Below, piece after piece: positions 60,743 to 64,000 of a DNA stretch of 64,000 bases (position 1 is its first letter; each line of letters begins with the position of its first letter). Under the pieces are notes generated by a model. The model did no database searches, was not told the DNA's origin, and saw nothing but the letters and a program-made list of their open reading frames with translations. A program made the position numbers and the translations under genes. The stretch is taken from positions 1 through 64,000 of the forward strand of contig CAUCKA010000008.1 in the NCBI GenBank assembly GCA_958443265.1, given 5' to 3'. This DNA comes from an uncultured Collinsella sp. (GTDB lineage Bacteria; Actinomycetota; Coriobacteriia; Coriobacteriales; Coriobacteriaceae).

Positions 60743-61919
60743 ACGTCGCCCCCAATTCCCCGATAACAGCATCGGCGCCCGACGTGCGGAAAAGCTCGCG
60801 GCGCCCGGCGTCGAACACGACCGCGGCGATGTCGCATGCGCCCGCCGCGCGGCGGCGCAACCTGTCCTCGATTGCCGCAGCGAGCGAGGCGCGCACAGCG
60901 TCCCCCACGCCGGCGGCCTCGATTACCTCGAGCGCCGTCGTGGTCGTGACCGACGACATGATCTCGTGCACGGTCTTCGCGCCCGCGCCGGCCAAGGCCG
61001 CGTGGGCGGCCAGAATCTCCGCGCGGCAGTCGGCGGTACGCGAATGGGTGTCCATGATGCCGCCCGCGACCTTCACTAGCTTGCCGATGTGTCCCACAAG
61101 AAGGACATTGGTAAATCCCTCGCGAACGCAGCAATCAATCGCATCGCCCACAAAGTTGGAGATGAAGACCACCGGCGCACCGTTTAGGTGGAAATGCCCC
61201 GAGATGAACTGCCCGCCGTAGTTGCCGGGCGTGAGCACGACTCCGCGCCGCCCCATAGCCGCATGCTGCCGGATCTCGAGCTCGATGCTGTCGCGCAAGG
61301 CAGCGAGGCTGCGCGGCTCGACGATGCCCGTCGTACCCAGGATGGAGATGCCGTCCTCTATCCCCAGGTGCGGGTTGAAGGTCTTTTCGGCAAGGGCAAC
61401 ACCCTCGGGTACCGAAATCGTCACAGCAATATTTCCAGAAAAGCCGTGCGCGGCGCACACCTCGCGCACCGCCGAAGTGATCATCGCGCGCGGCGTCGCG
61501 TTGATGGCGGCCGCCCCCACCGGCTGCTCAAGCCCGGGCAACGTCACGCGTCCCACGCCCACGCCGCCATCGACGGAAACTTCCGATTCGCGCGCGGGCA
61601 CGCCCTTGCTGCCCGCAGCGCCCGTGCCCGGCCCCGCATGTTCCACGAGCGCGTACACGAGCACGCCGTCGGTCACATCGGCATCGTCGCCTGCGTCCTT
61701 TCGCACGGCGCACTGGGCGCACCCCTCGCCGATGCATACGTCGACCACGTCCGTCTCGACGGGCAGCCCGCCGGGGGTGACGATCGACACGCGGCCCACG
61801 GTCTTTCGTGACAAGAGCATCTCGCAGGCCGCCTTCGCCGCGAGAGCGGCGCAGCTCCCCGTGGTGTAGCCGCAGCGCAGGCGGGTCGTCCCGGTATATA
61901 TGTAGTGCTCGAAGGCCAC
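60735..61919 (-). CDS. cbiD: Cobalt-precorrin-5B C1-methyltransferase CbiD
   Basis: About 394 residues. CbiD is specific to the oxygen-independent pathway. It shows LRCGYTTGSCAALAAKAAC, VETDVVDVCIGEGCAQCAV, KDAGDDADVTDGVLVYALV, GVGRVTLPGLEQPVGAAAIN, GISILGTTGIVEPRSLAAL, VLTPGNYGGQF and LLVGHIGKLVKVAGGIMDTH. The start is GTG at 61917-61919, one base after the cbiF stop. Confidence 0.95.
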   Translation of the reverse strand: MAFEHYIYTGTTRLRCGYTTGSCAALAAKAACEMLLSRKTVGRVSIVTPGGLPVETDVVDVCIGEGCAQCAVRKDAGDDADVTDGVLVYALVEHAGPGTGAAGSKGVPARESEVSVDGGVGVGRVTLPGLEQPVGAAAINATPRAMITSAVREVCAAHGFSGNIAVTISVPEGVALAEKTFNPHLGIEDGISILGTTGIVEPRSLAALRDSIELEIRQHAAMGRRGVVLTPGNYGGQFISGHFHLNGAPVVFISNFVGDAIDCCVREGFTNVLLVGHIGKLVKVAGGIMDTHSRTADCRAEILAAHAALAGAGAKTVHEIMSSVTTTTALEVIEAAGVGDAVRASLAAAIEDRLRRRAAGACDIAAVVFDAGRRELFRTSGADAVIGELGATYE

Positions 61920-61920
61920 G

Positions 61921-62712
61921 CTAGCTGCTCGCCTTCCGATACCCCGTGGCAAACGAAGGGTCGTAAAGCTTGCTGCGCTCGTACGACTCCGCTTGCGCGC
62001 CGTCGTGCGCAAGCCCGCCGCGAGCTCCGAGCACGCGGCCCACCACCACGAGCGCCGTGCGGTCGATGCCCTCTCGCGCGCCCGCATCGGCGAGCGTGCC
62101 CACTGTGCATCGCACCACGCGCTCCTCAGGCCAGGTCGCCTTATACACGAGCGCCGCCGGCTCGTCGGAGCTGCGGCCCGCGGCCAAAAGCTCGGCGGAA
62201 AGCTCGGCGAGCATACCCGAGCTCAGGAAGATGACCATAGTCGAGCCGCTTTCCGCCATGGTGCGCATGCCCTCGCCCGCAGGCATGGGGGTGCGCCCGG
62301 AAAGCCGCGTGATCACGACCGACTGGCTGATTCCCGGCAGCGTGTATTCCTGGCGAAGCGCCGCCGCGGCACCGCAAAAGCTCGACACGCCGGGCACCAC
62401 CTCGTAGTCCACGCCGCGCGCGTCGAGCGCGTCCATCTGCTCCTGGATGGCGCCGTACAGGCACGGGTCGCCCGTGTGCAGGCGCACCACTTCCTCGCCC
62501 CGCGCATCTGCCGCGCACATCACGTCGAGCACTTCCTCCAAGGTCATGTGCGCGCTGTCGTAGACGATGCAGGATTCCTTGCACTCAGCGAGCAGCTCGG
62601 GGTTCACAAGGCTCCCCGCCCAAACGACCACGTCGGCCGCGTGCAGAAGGCGAGCCCCGCGCAGCGTGATAAGGTCGGCGGCGCCAGAGCCTGCGCCAAC
62701 GATATGAATCAT
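61921..62712 (-). CDS. cbiF: Cobalt-precorrin-4 C11-methyltransferase
   Basis: About 263 residues, CobM/CbiF. IHIVGAGSGAADLITLRGAR, DVVVWAGSLVNPELL, VVRLHTGDPCLYGAIQEQMD, VVPGVSSFCGAAAALRQEYT and VITRLSGRTPMPAGEGM are family blocks. ATG 62710-62712 is preceded by GGAAGGCTCGG, better than the longer frame to 62856. It is the first gene of the operon. The leader of about 200 nt on this strand contains GC-rich hairpins and a TATGAT box near 62870, but no cobalamin-riboswitch core. Confidence 0.94.
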   Translation of the reverse strand: MIHIVGAGSGAADLITLRGARLLHAADVVVWAGSLVNPELLAECKESCIVYDSAHMTLEEVLDVMCAADARGEEVVRLHTGDPCLYGAIQEQMDALDARGVDYEVVPGVSSFCGAAAALRQEYTLPGISQSVVITRLSGRTPMPAGEGMRTMAESGSTMVIFLSSGMLAELSAELLAAGRSSDEPAALVYKATWPEERVVRCTVGTLADAGAREGIDRTALVVVGRVLGARGGLAHDGAQAESYERSKLYDPSFATGYRKASS

Positions 62713-62940
62713 CCGAGCCTTCCCTTCCCGTTTCTCATCGCAACCGTTTACGCCGCCATTCGCGCAGCGGGCAAAACACGGCGCCTGCGGCAGCAATCGG
62801 CGCAAATACGCAGGCAGGAGGCGCAATGCCGCCCGCGCTGGCTTTGACACGTTCACAAGTGCCCACTATCATAGTAAAAGTTTCGGCAACGAGCATATGA
62901 CAATCGGATAAAAGGAAATGACCGGCGCGGCGCCTGCACA
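62713..62940. other. Divergent promoter region of cbiF operon and cbiK
   Basis: No gene. It holds the 5' end of the cbiF transcript on the minus strand and the promoter for the riboswitch on the plus strand. A TATGAT on the minus strand near 62865-62872 is a possible -10 without a good -35. GCCCGCGCTGGCTT at 62831-62844 is repeated exactly at 62941-62954, where it forms part of the riboswitch; the first copy may be a remnant of a duplicated aptamer. Confidence 0.45.
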
Positions 62941-63045
62941 GCCCGCGCTGGCTTGCGGAGGGAACCAGGTGGGAATCCTGGGCAAGGGACATTACTGTAT
63001 AGGACGCGCGGGCGAACCGCCTCGCGCCCCAAGCCAGACTGCTTC
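62941..63045 (+). promoter_or_regulatory. Cobalamin riboswitch
   Basis: The aptamer core is readable: GGAGGGAACCAGGTGGGAAT (62957-62976) followed by CCTGGGCAAGGGAC and ATTACTGTA matches the GGGAA-GGTG-AATCC-ACTGT consensus. The B12 box is CAAGCCAGACTGC (about 63030-63042). CTGGCTTG near 62948-62955 pairs with CAAGCCAG near 63030-63037, closing the core. It lies about 130 nt before cbiK. When B12 is abundant it should lower cbiK expression. Confidence 0.88.
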
Positions 63046-63086
63046 GCCTTTTCCTCACGGCATCGCCGTGGCGTTAGCTCCTTGTG

Positions 63087-63112
63087 AACCCCGAGGGGTG
63101 CGCTTTTCTTTC
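63087..63112 (+). terminator. Possible riboswitch expression-platform hairpin
   Basis: ACCCC (63088-63092) pairs with GGGGT (63095-63099), followed by GCGCTTTTCTTT. It is a short stem with a very small loop, so only a candidate terminator. CACGG/CCGTG near 63056-63070 is a second possible platform stem. Confidence 0.4.
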
Positions 63113-63170
63113 GCTTGTGCCGACAAGCAACTGTCGCCGGGGGACCGGCAAACCGAGGAAAGGAAAAACC

Positions 63171-64000
63171 ATGTCCGACCAGATGTCACGCCGCGGCTTC
63201 ATGGGCGCCGCAGCAACCGGAGCCGTCGCGCTCGCCGGAGTCGCGCTCGCGGGCTGCTCCAACACCTCCGCGAGTTCCGAGAAATCTAGTGAAAAGGAGA
63301 AGGCCGCGAAGCCGGTCATCCTCGTCACGAGCTTCGGCACGAGCTACAACGACTCGCGCCACATCACCATCGGCGCCATCGAAGACGCTATCCGCGAGAA
63401 GTACTGGCAGGACTACGACATCCGCCGCGCCTTCACCGCGCAGATCATCATCGACAAGCTGAAGAAGCGCGACGGCATCACGATCGACAACATGACCGAG
63501 GCGCTTGACCGCTGCGTGGAAGACGGCGTGAAGGAAATCGTCGTGCAGCCGACGCATCTCATGGCTGGCCTGGAATACGCCGACGTGAAAGACGAGCTCG
63601 ACAAGTACGCCGACAAGTTCGACAAGATCTCGCTCGGCGACCCGCTGCTCACCTCCGACGACGACTACAAAAAGGTGGCCGCAGCCATTAAGGAGAACAT
63701 GGCGTCCTTCGACGACGGCGAGACGGCGCTGTGCCTCATGGGCCACGGCACCGAAGCCGATTCCAACGCCGACTATGCCAAGATGCAGGAAGTGTTCAAG
63801 AACGAGGGTTTGACGCAGTTCTTCGTCGGCACCGTCGAGGCTGAACCGACCTGCGAGGATGTTATCGCCGCCGCGAGCGCCGCAGGCTACAAGAAGGCCG
63901 TGCTCGCGCCGTTCATGGTGGTCGCGGGCGACCACGCGAACAACGACATGGCAGACGAGACCGACCCCGACAGCTGGGCTGCGAAGTTCGTGGCCGCCGG
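63171..64000 (+). CDS. cbiK: CbiK-type anaerobic cobaltochelatase with Tat-lipoprotein signal (partial)
   Basis: The open frame runs off the window end after about 276 codons. Residues 1-30 are a Tat signal with twin arginines (MSRRGFMGAAAT), a hydrophobic stretch and a lipobox LAGC, so the protein should be folded, exported and lipid-anchored outside. A Ser/Lys linker follows, then the CbiK fold: KPVILVTSFGTSYNDSRHIT, VKEIVVQPTHLMAGLEYADV, LCLMGHGTEADSNADYAKM and APFMVVAGDHANNDMADETD. The histidines in GHGTE and GDHAN correspond to the cobalt-binding, catalytic pair of CbiK. CbiK inserts Co2+ into sirohydrochlorin at the start of the anaerobic pathway. ATG follows GAGGAAAGGAAAAACC and a cobalamin riboswitch. 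Confidence 0.92.
   Translation, partial: MSDQMSRRGFMGAAATGAVALAGVALAGCSNTSASSEKSSEKEKAAKPVILVTSFGTSYNDSRHITIGAIEDAIREKYWQDYDIRRAFTAQIIIDKLKKRDGITIDNMTEALDRCVEDGVKEIVVQPTHLMAGLEYADVKDELDKYADKFDKISLGDPLLTSDDDYKKVAAAIKENMASFDDGETALCLMGHGTEADSNADYAKMQEVFKNEGLTQFFVGTVEAEPTCEDVIAAASAAGYKKAVLAPFMVVAGDHANNDMADETDPDSWAAKFVAA

Noticed and set aside
62713..62960. A second cobalamin riboswitch on the minus strand before cbiF
   Set aside because: Only a B12-box-like CAAAGCCAGCG was found; the GGGAA-GGTG core is absent on that strand.

Overview
The window looks like a chromosome segment from a Coriobacteriia (Actinomycetota) gut anaerobe, most likely Collinsella or a close relative. This is inference. It rests on the high-GC coding sequence, the glgB-glgP-glgC-glgD-glgA set, an L,D-transpeptidase, an oxygen-independent cobalamin pathway and an Fe-S L-serine dehydratase. 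I saw no phage, plasmid, insertion sequence or CRISPR array.

Layout. (1) 247-13630, minus strand: a surface-polysaccharide (capsule) operon. It is headed by a NusG paralogue of RfaH/LoaP type, then a phosphoglycosyl transferase, a GT26 transferase, capE and capF. Next comes an AT-rich exchangeable block (acyltransferase, GT4, Wzy, pyruvyl transferase, Fe-S protein, Wzx), then capG, an unknown cargo gene and a 3' remnant of ugd. CapE, CapF and CapG together make UDP-N-acetyl-L-fucosamine. (2) 14420-16007: tRNA-Ala, thiamine pyrophosphokinase and a HAD phosphatase, all minus. (3) 16204-29435, plus: glycogen synthesis and breakdown (glgB, glgP, glgC, glgD, glgA) and a GH13-GH77 fusion. GlgB and GlgA carry Lys/Ala/Thr-rich tails resembling histone H1. 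GGTAAAAC-type inverted repeats sit before the first and last genes. (4) 29524-37255: an FmdB-like zinc ribbon (plus), then priA-def-fmt-rsmB and gltX (minus). (5) 37476-46075, plus: metK, L-serine dehydratase, an L,D-transpeptidase and a MacAB-like ABC exporter. (6) 46285-62712, minus: 17 cobalamin genes with almost no spacing, covering precorrin-2 to adenosylcobalamin. (7) 62941-64000, plus: a cobalamin riboswitch and a CbiK-type cobaltochelatase with a Tat-lipoprotein signal, cut by the window edge.

Palindromic elements with perfect or near-perfect arms of 11-33 bp occupy many of the gaps between housekeeping genes (14570, 29851, 32457, 35602, 37336, 38924, and a half copy at 46091). Several contain a GGGACA-like word. 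They look like REP/MITE-type dispersed repeats.

The observations I would follow first are: the polycation tails on two glycogen enzymes; the long structured leader and second hairpin around the NusG paralogue; a G9 tract and an apparent frameshift in capsule-decorating genes; two CobU-type domains in one cobalamin operon, one fused to a phosphatase; and the exported CbiK under a B12 riboswitch.
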